43,022 nt of DNA from positions 1 through 43,022 of the forward strand of contig CAZUVM010000099.1 in assembly GCA_964623885.1 (NCBI GenBank). The letters are read 5' to 3'. Position 1 is the stretch's first letter; the number at the start of each line of letters is the position of its first letter. The notes beneath the pieces are model-generated. The model was given only the letters and a program-made list of their open reading frames with translations, ran no database searches and was not told the DNA's origin. Source of the DNA: CAZUVM01 sp964623885 (GTDB taxonomy: Bacteria > Verrucomicrobiota > Verrucomicrobiia > Limisphaerales > UBA8199). Shown here piece by piece: positions 1 to 8,318 of the stretch. The translations under genes and the position numbers were made by a program.

Positions 1-2
1 TT

Positions 3-131
3 CCCGTGGTACTGGCCGAAGCATTGGAACTGACCAAAGGTGAAGAATGGGAGTGGTCGGTGGAGGACAAAAACACTCTCGTGCTGACCCGAAAAACCAA
101 GAAACCACGCCGTAAATTACGTGCCTCTTAG
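3..131 (+). CDS. AbrB/MazE-type antitoxin, C-terminal part (partial)
   Basis: The reading frame is open from the window edge to a TAG at 129-131 and gives about 42 residues. It contains LAEALELTKGEEWEW followed by NTLVLTRK, which matches the swapped-hairpin AbrB/SpoVT/MazE fold: a 'hydrophobic-LgLkkGdev-v' strand-turn, then a short 'i-L' strand. A lysine/arginine-rich tail follows. Such proteins usually bind their own promoter and neutralise a linked toxin, but no toxin is visible; it may lie to the left. The 3' end overlaps the earliest possible start of the next gene by 11 bases. The fold call is by pattern only. Confidence 0.55.
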   Translation, partial: PVVLAEALELTKGEEWEWSVEDKNTLVLTRKTKKPRRKLRAS

Positions 132-2886
132 GTTGACGCGTTATGCGCTGAAGCGGGGTGTTAATGAGAGGTTGTCGCAGCGCGCTCATCGCCACTGTCA
201 GATATTCATTCCAAGCCTGCTGATTGCTGTCTTTGGCTTGGCCGGAGCGTCATTGCTCGCCTCCGAACCCGCGCCGACTTCACCTCGCCAGCGAATCCTG
301 ATAAATGACGATTGGCGATTTACCAAGGGGGACCCAGAGGGCAACACGGTCAATTTGGCATACGATGTGACCCATCGAGAAAGCGATCGTAGTTCATCGA
401 CGAACTCGACCGCCGCCGCTCCCTCTCCAGGCATTAGAGAATGGGTTCTGCCGACCGGAAATGAGTTCATCCAAGACCCCGCGCGCCGATTCTTCCGACC
501 AGAAGGCAATTTCGGAGAGGGCACTGCGTACGCGCAGCCGGAATTCGATGACAGTTCGTGGCAACGCGTGAATCTGCCGCACGACTGGGCCATCGAGGGC
601 CCATTCACCACAAAAGGCGGGGGTGGGATGGGCCGCCTGCCTACTGGTGGGGTCGGATGGTACCGAAAAAAACTGGCCCTGTCGGCGTCCGACGCAGGCA
701 AGTCTCTCTTCCTGGACGTGGATGGAGCGATGTCGTATGCCGTTGTCTGGTTGAATGGGAATTTAGTCGGCGGGTGGCCTTACGGTTATTCGTCATGGCG
801 GCTGAATCTGACGCCCTACGCTAAGCCGGGAGGAGTCAACGAACTGGCGGTGCGGTTGGACAACCCGACTAATTCTTCGCGCTGGTATCCTGGAGCCGGG
901 ATCTACCGAAATGTTTGGCTGGTCAAGACGCGTCCGGTGCATATCGCTCATTGGGGCACTTTCGTGACCACGCCAGAGGTTTCGCAGTCGGCCGCAACGG
1001 TGAGCCTAAAGGTGCTGGTGGACAACGATTCTCAGCAGGCAGCCAACGTAAGTGTTTCTACACGCATTTGTTCACTGGATGCGGCCGGCCACCAAACTGG
1101 TCCTGCCCTCGCCAACATCTCGCCGACACAACTCCAGGTCGAGCCTGGCGCCAGCGGTTTGGCCACAGGCTCCGTAACTATTCCCAATCCAAAACTATGG
1201 GGTCCGCCTCCACAGCAACATCCCAATCGATACGTTGCAGTCACCACCGTGCTCGAAGGTGGCCATGCGGTTGACGCCTGCGAAACCACTTTTGGCATTC
1301 GCACACTGAAATTCGATTCCAACGCCGGCTTTTTTGTTAACGGACAGCATGTGCCCCTCAATGGCGTCTGCAATCACCATGATTTGGGAGCGCTCGGTGC
1401 GGCGGTGAATTATCGCGCGCTGCAGCGCCAACTGCAGATGCTGCAGGAGATGGGTTGCAATGCCATTCGCACAAGCCACAACCCGCCTGCGCCTGAGTTG
1501 CTGGAACTCACAGACCAGATGGGCTTTCTGGTCATGGACGAAACCTTCGACTGCTGGCAACGGCGAAAAACGCCGAATGATTACCATCTCCTGTATGATG
1601 ATTGGCACGAGCAGGACCTGCGCGCTCACTTGCGGCGGGATCGGAATCACCCGTCAGTTGTCCTCTGGAGCATCGGCAATGAGGTTGGCGAACAATTTCG
1701 CGGCGCGGCAGGCGCAACCGTTGCACAGGAGCTCGACAAAATCGTCCGGGAGGAGGATCTCACGCGCCTTACCACTACCGCCATGAATTGGTCCCAACCT
1801 ACCAATCCGTTCAGCGCTTCGGTCGATGTGATCGGCTTGAACTATCAGGGCGCGGGCATTCGCGGCGCGCCCAGACAATACCCTGCATTCCACGAGAAAT
1901 TCCCTGATAAACCTATCGTCGGCAGCGAAACCGCCTCCGCGCTCAGCAGCCGCGGTGAATATTTGTTCCCGGTTCCGCCTGGATTCGGCGAAGCAGCGAG
2001 TGCTAAGTCCGGCGAAGACCGGGTCAGGCGTCAAGTGAGCGCCTATGAGCTTTATTCCGCATTCTTTGGCGCATCCGCCGATAAGGTGTTTGCCTCACAG
2101 GAGCAGCACCCGTATGTGGCGGGTGAATTTGTTTGGACCGGCTGGGATTATCTCGGCGAGCCAACTCCATTCGATTCTTCGCGCAGTTCCTATTCCGGGA
2201 TTATTGATCTGGCCGGATTCAAAAAAGATCGCTTCTATCTCTATCAGGCACACTGGCGTCCTGAGTTGCCCATGGCCCATATTCTGCCGCATTGGACCTG
2301 GCCGGAACGCCGCGGCGAGGTTACCCCGGTTCACGTTTTTACCTCCGGCGACGAGGCGGAACTGTTCCTTAATGGCAAATCGCTCGGCCGTCGAAAAAAA
2401 GGACCTTACGAATATCGGTTGCGCTGGGACGATGTAGTCTACGAATCAGGCACGCTCAAGGTCATCGCCTACCGAAGGGGCAAACGCTCGGCCGAGGATA
2501 TGGTGAAAACCGCAGGCGAACCGGCTCGCCTGAAGCTGGGACCTGATCGAAAGACGATTCGCGCTGATGGGTGCGACCTGTCATTCGTGACCGTGACGAT
2601 CGTGGACCAGGTCGGACTTACTGTGCCTCGCGCCGATCAACGCATCCATTTCGAGCTTGAAGGTCCGGGCGAGATCGTTGCCACGGACAATGGCGATCCG
2701 ACCAACCTGGAGGCTTTTCCGTCACGCGATCGAAAAGCATTCAACGGCCTGTGCCTCGTAATTGTTCGCGGGAAAATTAACCAACCGGGACAGCTCAAAC
2801 TCACCGCCAAAGCTGACGGATTGAAGCCGGGGCAGACCTTGATCAAAACACGCGAATCGAGTGCGTCCGAAAATTCAGGAAGCTAA
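121..2886 (+). CDS. Secreted glycoside hydrolase family 2 (beta-galactosidase-like)
   Basis: Probably removes a non-reducing beta-linked sugar (galactose or similar) from oligosaccharides outside the cytoplasm. Seen: a hydrophobic signal segment at residues 28-47; the GH2 sugar-binding domain (LPHDWAIEGPF, then GGVGWYRK) to about 270; an Ig-like domain to about 395; a TIM barrel with NGVCNHHDLG, AIRTSHNP and the acid/base motif VLWSIGNE (Glu521); the nucleophile motif KPIVGSETAS (Glu603); then GEFVWTGWDYLGEP. Two C-terminal beta domains follow, DUF4982-like (FLNGKSLG) and GH2_C5-like (ADGCDLSFVTVTIVD). Length (921 residues) is normal for GH2 enzymes of this layout. Start is uncertain: GTG 121 overlaps the upstream gene and gives a long n-region, whereas TTG 172 would give a more typical signal peptide. 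Exact substrate cannot be read from sequence. Confidence 0.9.
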   Translation: MPLRLTRYALKRGVNERLSQRAHRHCQIFIPSLLIAVFGLAGASLLASEPAPTSPRQRILINDDWRFTKGDPEGNTVNLAYDVTHRESDRSSSTNSTAAAPSPGIREWVLPTGNEFIQDPARRFFRPEGNFGEGTAYAQPEFDDSSWQRVNLPHDWAIEGPFTTKGGGGMGRLPTGGVGWYRKKLALSASDAGKSLFLDVDGAMSYAVVWLNGNLVGGWPYGYSSWRLNLTPYAKPGGVNELAVRLDNPTNSSRWYPGAGIYRNVWLVKTRPVHIAHWGTFVTTPEVSQSAATVSLKVLVDNDSQQAANVSVSTRICSLDAAGHQTGPALANISPTQLQVEPGASGLATGSVTIPNPKLWGPPPQQHPNRYVAVTTVLEGGHAVDACETTFGIRTLKFDSNAGFFVNGQHVPLNGVCNHHDLGALGAAVNYRALQRQLQMLQEMGCNAIRTSHNPPAPELLELTDQMGFLVMDETFDCWQRRKTPNDYHLLYDDWHEQDLRAHLRRDRNHPSVVLWSIGNEVGEQFRGAAGATVAQELDKIVREEDLTRLTTTAMNWSQPTNPFSASVDVIGLNYQGAGIRGAPRQYPAFHEKFPDKPIVGSETASALSSRGEYLFPVPPGFGEAASAKSGEDRVRRQVSAYELYSAFFGASADKVFASQEQHPYVAGEFVWTGWDYLGEPTPFDSSRSSYSGIIDLAGFKKDRFYLYQAHWRPELPMAHILPHWTWPERRGEVTPVHVFTSGDEAELFLNGKSLGRRKKGPYEYRLRWDDVVYESGTLKVIAYRRGKRSAEDMVKTAGEPARLKLGPDRKTIRADGCDLSFVTVTIVDQVGLTVPRADQRIHFELEGPGEIVATDNGDPTNLEAFPSRDRKAFNGLCLVIVRGKINQPGQLKLTAKADGLKPGQTLIKTRESSASENSGS

Positions 2887-2931
2887 TCGAATCTTCTTCT
2901 CACATTTCTTCCGCTTCAAACTTTCATTTCT

Positions 2932-2945
2932 ACTAAAGTCTTAGT
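2932..2945. promoter_or_regulatory. BlaI-type operator O1
   Basis: Perfect inverted repeat ACTAA-AGTC-TTAGT (five-base arms, four-base spacer). It ends on the first base of the TTGACA -35 hexamer of the blaI-like gene. ACTA...TAGT half-sites resemble those of BlaI/MecI/CopY repressors. Binding here would block polymerase; this is inferred from placement. Confidence 0.5.
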
Positions 2946-2972
2946 TGACAGCCTTGCGCGTTGCGCTAAAGT
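2945..2972 (+). promoter_or_regulatory. Promoter of the BlaI/M56 operon
   Basis: TTGACA at 2945-2950 matches the -35 consensus exactly. TAAAGT at 2967-2972 matches four of six -10 bases at a 16-base spacing. The predicted start near 2979 falls inside operator O2, about 30 bases before the ATG. Palindromes on both sides support a self-repressed promoter. Confidence 0.5.
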
Positions 2973-2976
2973 CGAA

Positions 2977-2994
2977 CTACTAAAGATTTAATAG
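2977..2994. promoter_or_regulatory. BlaI-type operator O2
   Basis: Imperfect inverted repeat CTAcTAAA-GA-TTTAaTAG, with eight-base arms and one mismatched pair, covering the predicted transcription start. It shares the CTA/TAG and TAAA/TTTA content of O1 and probably forms the second repressor site. Inferred from symmetry and position. Confidence 0.45.
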
Positions 2995-3007
2995 CTATCG
3001 ACCACAT

Positions 3008-3406
3008 ATGCCGCGGAAAAAAACCAGCATGCTCACCAACGCCGAGCTTCGCATCATGGAGATCATCTGGGCCCGGGGGTCTGCCACCGTCGCCGAGGTA
3101 GTCGAGGCGCTCAAGGGCGTTGACGCGTATACGACGATCCTTACTTTGATGCGCATCCTCAAAGCGAAAGGCTATCTTTCTACACGCAAAGAAGGCAGGG
3201 CGTTCGTGTTCGTGCCCAAAGTGGATCGGGACACCGTGGCGCGTAAGGCCGCGCGGCAGCTCGTATCGAGATTTTTTGGCGGTTCGCCGGGAGAATTGGT
3301 ACTGTCCTTTCTGCGTGATGAGGAGATCACGCCGGAAGAATTGGACGAAATTAAACGCAAAATCCTGGAGTCGGGGGACGAAAGGCATGAACAAGGAAAT
3401 TCTTGA
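3008..3406 (+). CDS. blaI: BlaI/MecI/CopY-family transcriptional repressor
   Basis: 132-residue winged-helix repressor. The N-terminal half has the family hallmark LTNAELRIMEIIWARGSAT, then VVEALKG and the recognition region AYTTILTLMRILKAKGYL, then the wing KEGRAFVFVPKV. The C-terminal helices (about 80-125) form the dimerisation arm that the partner peptidase normally cuts or releases. Start at ATG 3008 follows a promoter flanked by two operator-like palindromes, so autorepression is likely. The stop codon lies inside the next gene (20-base overlap), the usual blaI-blaR coupling. Known family members control beta-lactamase, copper or cell-wall stress genes; no beta-lactamase is present here, so the target genes are probably this cluster itself. 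Confidence 0.9.
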   Translation: MPRKKTSMLTNAELRIMEIIWARGSATVAEVVEALKGVDAYTTILTLMRILKAKGYLSTRKEGRAFVFVPKVDRDTVARKAARQLVSRFFGGSPGELVLSFLRDEEITPEELDEIKRKILESGDERHEQGNS

Positions 3407-5543
3407 AGCCTGTGATCAAATTGTGGCCGCTGCCGCTAATGGCATTTACCAGGGCGTTATTCTCGCGTTGGTAGTCGGTCTATGTCTGCGATTCAGCCGC
3501 GGCTTGAACGCGGCAACGCGGCACGCCATTTGGTTCGCCACGCTCCTGCTGGTGGTGGCATTGATTCCCGCCCATTTGCTCGTGAACCGGTTGTCGCCCG
3601 TGAGCGCCAGCCAGTTTCCCGTCCAGGCGCCTCCCCCGACTCTGAAGACCAGCCCAACGCTGGCTCCTCCAGTGCGAAACACGGTAGTAACGCCGGTTCC
3701 CAATTCGCCGTCGGAAAGCGACTCACAATTCGAAAACTTCCGTGTTCACCTGGCCGAGTTGTCTTCGGTCGGCCCGTCACCTGTGGAAGATCTGCTCATG
3801 GCCGCGCCTCCTTTTGTGACCACGCCGAACGCCGCCTCTGAGCGCGCATCCTCGTCCGTTCAAACCGCTCCGTCAACCGTTTCTGCCGGATCCGCTCCGC
3901 GTCACAATGCCGTTGCGCAGTTTGTGGCTCGGTTTCTCCAGCCGCTTTCCTTGAACATCGCGGCAGATTCGGGATTGGTCCGCAACTTGGGCCTGTGGCT
4001 CCTTGGCACCTGGATGTTAGTGGCCATCACGCGAATGCTTTGCCTGCTTTGGCATCTCTACCGGCTCTGGCGCTTGAAAAGGCAGGCAACGCCGGCGGCC
4101 GGTCCTGTTGACCAACTTTTCCAAAGCCTGTGCACGGAGCTCAACGTGAATCGGCCCGTCGCTCTAGGATTATCAACCAGCCAACGGTCGCCCATTTTGC
4201 TGGGCTTTGTCCATCCCGTCATCATCTTGCCGCATAGCGCTGAGTCCTCTGACCTGAATGAGACCGAGCATCTTCTGCGGCATGAACTCGCTCATGTTCT
4301 CCGCCGCGATGATTGGGCCAACCTCGCACAGCATTTCCTTCACGCCGCAGTGTTCTTTCATCCGGCGGTGTGCTGGATCTCGCGGCAATTATCCCTCGAG
4401 CGGGAAATAGCCTGTGATGATTTTGTCCTGCAGCCAGGCGGCTCCCGGCGCGCTTACGCGCTGCTCCTGGCCGATTTCGCCGGTCGCATCCGGAGTGCGC
4501 CTGCGTTGCTTGCTCCCGGAGTTTCTGCCAACCAAAGCCAGTTAAAACAAAGGATAACTATGATACTGAACACGCACCGAAATACCTCACCTCGCCTGGC
4601 CAAGACCAGGCTCGGATTCATTCTCTCGACGGCGCTCATCGCCGCCATCCTTGCTCTGAGCGCCGGGCCGCGGCTTGTCCTGGCGCAGAGTCCTGCGGCT
4701 TCCTCTAGTGCCGCTGCCGCTATCTCCGGAGATACCCGCTCGCCCGACATGGCTCCAACCGCCGCTGCATTGCCTCCGGCACCGCCGCTGGCAGGGGTAT
4801 TAGCTCGGGCCGATGTTCCCAATCAGCCCGGCGTAAGCATTTCTCCCGGTCCGAAGCCAAAGCCGGAAAGCGATGACGATGCTCCTCCCGGCGCGTTGCC
4901 TTTGATTGTGGGTCCCGCTCGTCCGATGCCTCCAGTAGCGGTTGCTCCCCTGGTCGCTGAGTGCCCTCCCACCGACGTGGTGAAACCGGCGCGTCCAGGC
5001 CGCCGCGACGCCACAAGCGCGAGTTCCAAGGATGGTGATTCGGTCGAGCGGCGGCTCGAACGCGTCGAGCGCATGCTCAACTCGTTGATGGCGCAACAGA
5101 ATTCCTCCAAGAACAGTTTTGCCTACAGTTGGTCGTCGCCGGACGGACGCAATTTCAAATTCGATTCGGAGAAGCTTGAAGCCGATATCAAGCGCCAGGT
5201 CGCGCAGGCCAACGAACAGGCGAAACGCGCCATGGACCAGGCCAAACGTGCCGCCGAGCAGTACCACCATGATGCCGAAGGGCAGGAAGCTGACGCTCAA
5301 TCCCAAAAGCAACACGCCGAAACCATGCGCAAGGAAGCTCTCCAGAGCCAACTCGAAGCCGTGCGCAAAGCACGCGAAAGCCTGCAACGCGAAGTGGAAC
5401 GCCTCGACCGCCAAATCGAACGCCTGCAACAGAACCAGGATCGCAAGGAAAGCCGCCAGAGCAGCGCCGAGCCCGGCCAATTGCACATGGATATTCCGGT
5501 CGGTGTCACCGTCGATACCGAAACGGCTGTTAACACGCGCTAG
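3387..5543 (+). CDS. M56 (BlaR1-like) membrane metallopeptidase with C-terminal coiled coil
   Basis: 718-residue membrane peptidase expected to sense a signal and inactivate the BlaI repressor encoded just upstream. The start at ATG 3387 is chosen because it follows a purine-rich GGGGGACGAAAGG and begins directly before the first membrane helix. Helices lie near residues 16-36, 47-66, 203-228 and 409-434. The zinc site is HELAH (His299, Glu300, His303) plus LEREIACDD around 337-345. Between helices 2 and 3 is a long Pro/Ser/Thr-rich loop. After the last helix comes an Ala/Pro-rich linker, then a charged coiled coil at about 590-690 (Gln/Glu/Lys/Arg heptads). The penicillin-binding sensor domain of true BlaR1 is absent, so beta-lactam sensing is not supported; the coiled coil may instead contact envelope proteins. 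Confidence 0.85.
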   Translation: MNKEILEACDQIVAAAANGIYQGVILALVVGLCLRFSRGLNAATRHAIWFATLLLVVALIPAHLLVNRLSPVSASQFPVQAPPPTLKTSPTLAPPVRNTVVTPVPNSPSESDSQFENFRVHLAELSSVGPSPVEDLLMAAPPFVTTPNAASERASSSVQTAPSTVSAGSAPRHNAVAQFVARFLQPLSLNIAADSGLVRNLGLWLLGTWMLVAITRMLCLLWHLYRLWRLKRQATPAAGPVDQLFQSLCTELNVNRPVALGLSTSQRSPILLGFVHPVIILPHSAESSDLNETEHLLRHELAHVLRRDDWANLAQHFLHAAVFFHPAVCWISRQLSLEREIACDDFVLQPGGSRRAYALLLADFAGRIRSAPALLAPGVSANQSQLKQRITMILNTHRNTSPRLAKTRLGFILSTALIAAILALSAGPRLVLAQSPAASSSAAAAISGDTRSPDMAPTAAALPPAPPLAGVLARADVPNQPGVSISPGPKPKPESDDDAPPGALPLIVGPARPMPPVAVAPLVAECPPTDVVKPARPGRRDATSASSKDGDSVERRLERVERMLNSLMAQQNSSKNSFAYSWSSPDGRNFKFDSEKLEADIKRQVAQANEQAKRAMDQAKRAAEQYHHDAEGQEADAQSQKQHAETMRKEALQSQLEAVRKARESLQREVERLDRQIERLQQNQDRKESRQSSAEPGQLHMDIPVGVTVDTETAVNTR

Positions 5544-5649
5544 CCCTTTCAAGGGAGGTTCAGCCCAGAATGTTCCCAGCGTGGACTGCATCCTATTCTG
5601 TATTAGGTAAACTATTCACATCGATTAGCAATTAGCGGTTGAACCTGTT

Positions 5650-6786
5650 ATGAGCTCACCTGAAACCAAAGCGACCGCCGGGAACATTACCCCGGCGGTG
5701 CACCTGGAGTTTATCCAGAATCACATCGAGAGCGCCACCACTGCCGGTCCGGAGGAAATCGAGCAGTATCACCGCGCGCTGTTCCTGCATCACCACGCGC
5801 TGGAATGGGAAAAGCACCGGCAACAGGCCAAAACGCACGAGGAGCGCCTGGCTTTTCTCGAGGGCCGGCTCCGTGGGGCGGAGCTCGAGCTCAGCCAGCG
5901 GCCGCAGCTCGTTCCCGTTACGATCGACGGTCAGCAGGATTCCAAGCCGACTTCCCCGTGGAATGCCTGGGACATCGCCATGCTGGTGGTTTGTTCGCTG
6001 GGCATCATTTGCCTTATCGCTTTCGGCGTGTTGAACATTTCCTTCAACCTCCTCGAATCGGGTTTTGTTACGTTCCGCGAAAATCCGTTTCGTTCGTATC
6101 TCTGGGCAGCCCTGTTGCCGGTTGGCGCCCTGGCCGTGAAAGTCGGCTGGGATTTGCTCCAGGAACGCCGCACCCGAAACGTCTATCTATGGAGCTGCCT
6201 TGCTCTTGGTTTGCTCGGCGTAGTCGTTTGGGTCGCAGCCTATGCTTGCGTCTATCCCACCCTTTCCAAAGGCATCAACGAGCAAATCGCGTCCATGACA
6301 GTTTTTGATTCGCCAAGCTCACATCCAACTCCTGGCATCAATTTCGCCGGTGCGAAATGGGTCGATGTCATCACTGTCGGCGGACAGGCCGTGGCCGAGA
6401 TCTTTCTCTCCGCGGTGCTCGGCATGTATCTCACTACTTTGTGCGCGAAACATCGCTCGGTTCGTCTGGCGCAAGATCCGGCCTTCCTGCAGTTGGACCG
6501 TGAACGTCGTGAACTCGAAGACAGTATCCGACGAGAACGCGCCGGCTTGGGCGAGTCCAACGGGCACCTGTTGCGACTGGAGAACCAGCTCTCCGCCTTA
6601 ATCGCGTACAGCAACTCGATGTTCCATCGCGAAGCCGCTCGGCGCCAGGACCAGTCGGTTAAGCGCCAGGTCATCCTCGATCAGCTTTCGGATCACTTGC
6701 GTCATCATATCGAAGGCGCCGACCCAGCCAGCCGCCTGGCTGCCGCCGCGCCCGGCAATGGCCAAACCCGATCCAACGGTGGCTAA
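5650..6786 (+). CDS. Unrecognised four-helix membrane protein with flanking coiled coils
   Basis: 378 residues; I do not recognise a family. The N-terminal cytoplasmic-looking part (1-100) is charged and helical (HHHALEWEKHRQQAK, ERLAFLEGRL), likely coiled coil. Four membrane segments follow at about 106-129, 150-171, 180-202 and 238-264. The C-terminal part (270-345) is again a charged helix (LDRERRELEDSIRRERAGL, LLRLENQLSALI), ending in an Ala/Gly-rich tail. The gene starts 106 bases after the M56 peptidase gene on the same strand and could belong to its operon, though the upstream gap shows no strong ribosome site. The coiled-coil/membrane layout parallels the C-terminus of the peptidase, hinting at a shared complex; that is inference. 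Confidence 0.75.
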   Translation: MSSPETKATAGNITPAVHLEFIQNHIESATTAGPEEIEQYHRALFLHHHALEWEKHRQQAKTHEERLAFLEGRLRGAELELSQRPQLVPVTIDGQQDSKPTSPWNAWDIAMLVVCSLGIICLIAFGVLNISFNLLESGFVTFRENPFRSYLWAALLPVGALAVKVGWDLLQERRTRNVYLWSCLALGLLGVVVWVAAYACVYPTLSKGINEQIASMTVFDSPSSHPTPGINFAGAKWVDVITVGGQAVAEIFLSAVLGMYLTTLCAKHRSVRLAQDPAFLQLDRERRELEDSIRRERAGLGESNGHLLRLENQLSALIAYSNSMFHREAARRQDQSVKRQVILDQLSDHLRHHIEGADPASRLAAAAPGNGQTRSNGG

Positions 6787-6803
6787 CGTGTGCAAACAGG
6801 TAG

Positions 6804-6846
6804 CGCAGACCTCCGAGTCTGCTGTATCGCAGGCTTCCAGCCTGCG
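6804..6846. repeat. Tandem REP-like hairpin pair
   Basis: Two adjacent inverted repeats: GCAGAC-N6-GTCTGC (6805-6822) and CGCAGGCT-TCC-AGCCTGCG (6828-6846, eight-base perfect arms). They share the pattern 'GCAG(A/G)C-TCC-G(T/C)CTGC' and are joined by a short TGTAT spacer. They fill the gap between two genes of the same strand and may stabilise or attenuate the mRNA. The layout is like bacterial REP/BIME elements. Confidence 0.6.
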
Positions 6847-6884
6847 TGCTTTCCGTCGCCATGAATCATTCAATTTCACAAAAC

Positions 6885-8204
6885 ATGAAAACCCTTAGGG
6901 CTTCTAGTGTGCTTCTCGGCCTGCTGTTTCCCTTGCTTGCGGCCTGCTCCGTTTCCGCCGCTGAACGCCAGCCGGAAAGCTCTTCGCCGCGTATTTTTGT
7001 TATCGGTCTCTCTCCGTACTTGGATAAATCCGTTAAGGACGACGTCTACCGTGGCATTGTGCGGTTGCTGGTCGAAGGCCTGCCTCTCGACAGCCGGCTC
7101 GACATCTACGACGCGTTCGATCTCAAGACCATCACCCAAGTTACAGTGCCGAACCAGCGCGCCTTTAACAGCCCCAAGACCCGCGCCAATCAATTCGCCA
7201 CCGCAATCGGCGATCTCAAGCAGTTCCTTGCGGCCGAGCATTCCCGGCCCGCCGACCCGAACCTGAGGTTCGACGCAGCCCTGCGCCTGCCCCAATTCTA
7301 CGAATTCCTCGCCGCGAAATCGCCCGGTGGCAGTTCACGCGTGCTCTTGCTGGGAAGTCCTTTGTACCAGGACGCCAGGGAACCTGGCTTCTCAATGGTG
7401 AACGGCTATTTCCCTTCTGACGGACACCTGCTCGCAACGAAACAGGAATCGGTTTACGGCCTGGGCGAAAACACCAATGCCCAGTTGTCCGTCGATTGGG
7501 TCTATTTCGGCGACCCGTGGGTGAACGATTTATACAAGGAACGCGTCACCCGTTTCTGGACCCTTTACCTCGCCCGGCGCAGCGCGCGACTGGTCTCCTT
7601 TTCGAGCGACCTTCCCACCGGCCTCGAAAGCTTCCGCGCGGAGAATCCGACTGCTCCCGCCGTCAACTGGTCGATCGCCGCCGGCGACACTAAAGTGGAA
7701 ATGCTGCGCATCAGCCGCTCCGTCGACGCCGTCGACTGGCTAACGCGCAGTGCCCTGGCCGAAACCTCCCAGCGTCCGCCCGCGGTTATGGTCGGCCCAT
7801 TGAAAATCGGCATCCGCTGGCAGGACAATATCGACCTCGATCTCTACTCTACGCCTCGGCCCGGCGCCGAGACGCTCTTCTTCCAGCACCCGCGCTCTCC
7901 CGAAGGTTACTACTACAAGGACCATCGCTCGTCGCCCGGCAAGGAATTCGAGTTCATCGAGTTCGAAACGCCGGTGGACATCCGCGAAGTCGAAGCTTAT
8001 GTGAACTTTTACAAGGGATCCTCCCCGGGCGGTCCCCATGGCGAAGTGCGCATCGAATTCGACGGCCAAATCTACGGCGGCACATTCTCCCTCGACGCCC
8101 CGCGCGGTAACCGCGGCCGCACCGGCGATGACCAGCGCGACTACTGGACCCGCATCCCCGTTCAGGAAATTCTGAAGATCCATCCTGCCCTCAGTGCCAG
8201 ATGA
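6885..8204 (+). CDS. Putative lipoprotein with DUF2135/YfaP-like C-terminus
   Basis: About 439 residues. From ATG 6885 the protein begins with a signal segment (KTLRASSVLLGLLFPLLAAC) whose LAAC lipobox puts the lipid-modified cysteine at 21. A type I site just after (VSA/AE) is also possible. ATG 6861 and GTG 6846 are in-frame alternatives; 6885 gives the most typical signal peptide. Residues 30-240 alternate beta strands and helices (RIFVIGLSPYL; SSRVLLLGSPLYQD), suggesting a Rossmann or vWA-like fold without an obvious metal site. Residues 306-435 (GIRWQDNIDLDLYS, EGYYYKDH, YVNFYKG) resemble the DUF2135 beta-sandwich seen in YfaP-like proteins. Role unknown; it follows the four-helix membrane protein and may act with it at the envelope. 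Confidence 0.7.
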   Translation: MKTLRASSVLLGLLFPLLAACSVSAAERQPESSSPRIFVIGLSPYLDKSVKDDVYRGIVRLLVEGLPLDSRLDIYDAFDLKTITQVTVPNQRAFNSPKTRANQFATAIGDLKQFLAAEHSRPADPNLRFDAALRLPQFYEFLAAKSPGGSSRVLLLGSPLYQDAREPGFSMVNGYFPSDGHLLATKQESVYGLGENTNAQLSVDWVYFGDPWVNDLYKERVTRFWTLYLARRSARLVSFSSDLPTGLESFRAENPTAPAVNWSIAAGDTKVEMLRISRSVDAVDWLTRSALAETSQRPPAVMVGPLKIGIRWQDNIDLDLYSTPRPGAETLFFQHPRSPEGYYYKDHRSSPGKEFEFIEFETPVDIREVEAYVNFYKGSSPGGPHGEVRIEFDGQIYGGTFSLDAPRGNRGRTGDDQRDYWTRIPVQEILKIHPALSAR

Positions 8205-8318
8205 TTTCCCGCATAGGGAGCGGAACTGTGGGCGACGACCTATGAGTCGCGTAAGTGCCCTCCCATTTTAGCACTAACGCGCCTTGACGTTCCGGCGCAA
8301 AGGCCTAGGTTTCATTTC

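Noticed and set aside
3387..5543. True BlaR1 beta-lactam receptor
   Set aside because: The penicillin-binding C-terminal domain with its Ser-X-X-Lys site is missing and no beta-lactamase gene is near; only the M56 peptidase part is shared.
4800..5591. Minus-strand open frame of 263 codons, Leu/Phe-rich
   Set aside because: It is the reverse complement of the Gln/Glu/Lys-rich coiled coil of the M56 peptidase; the apparent hydrophobicity is a codon mirror effect.
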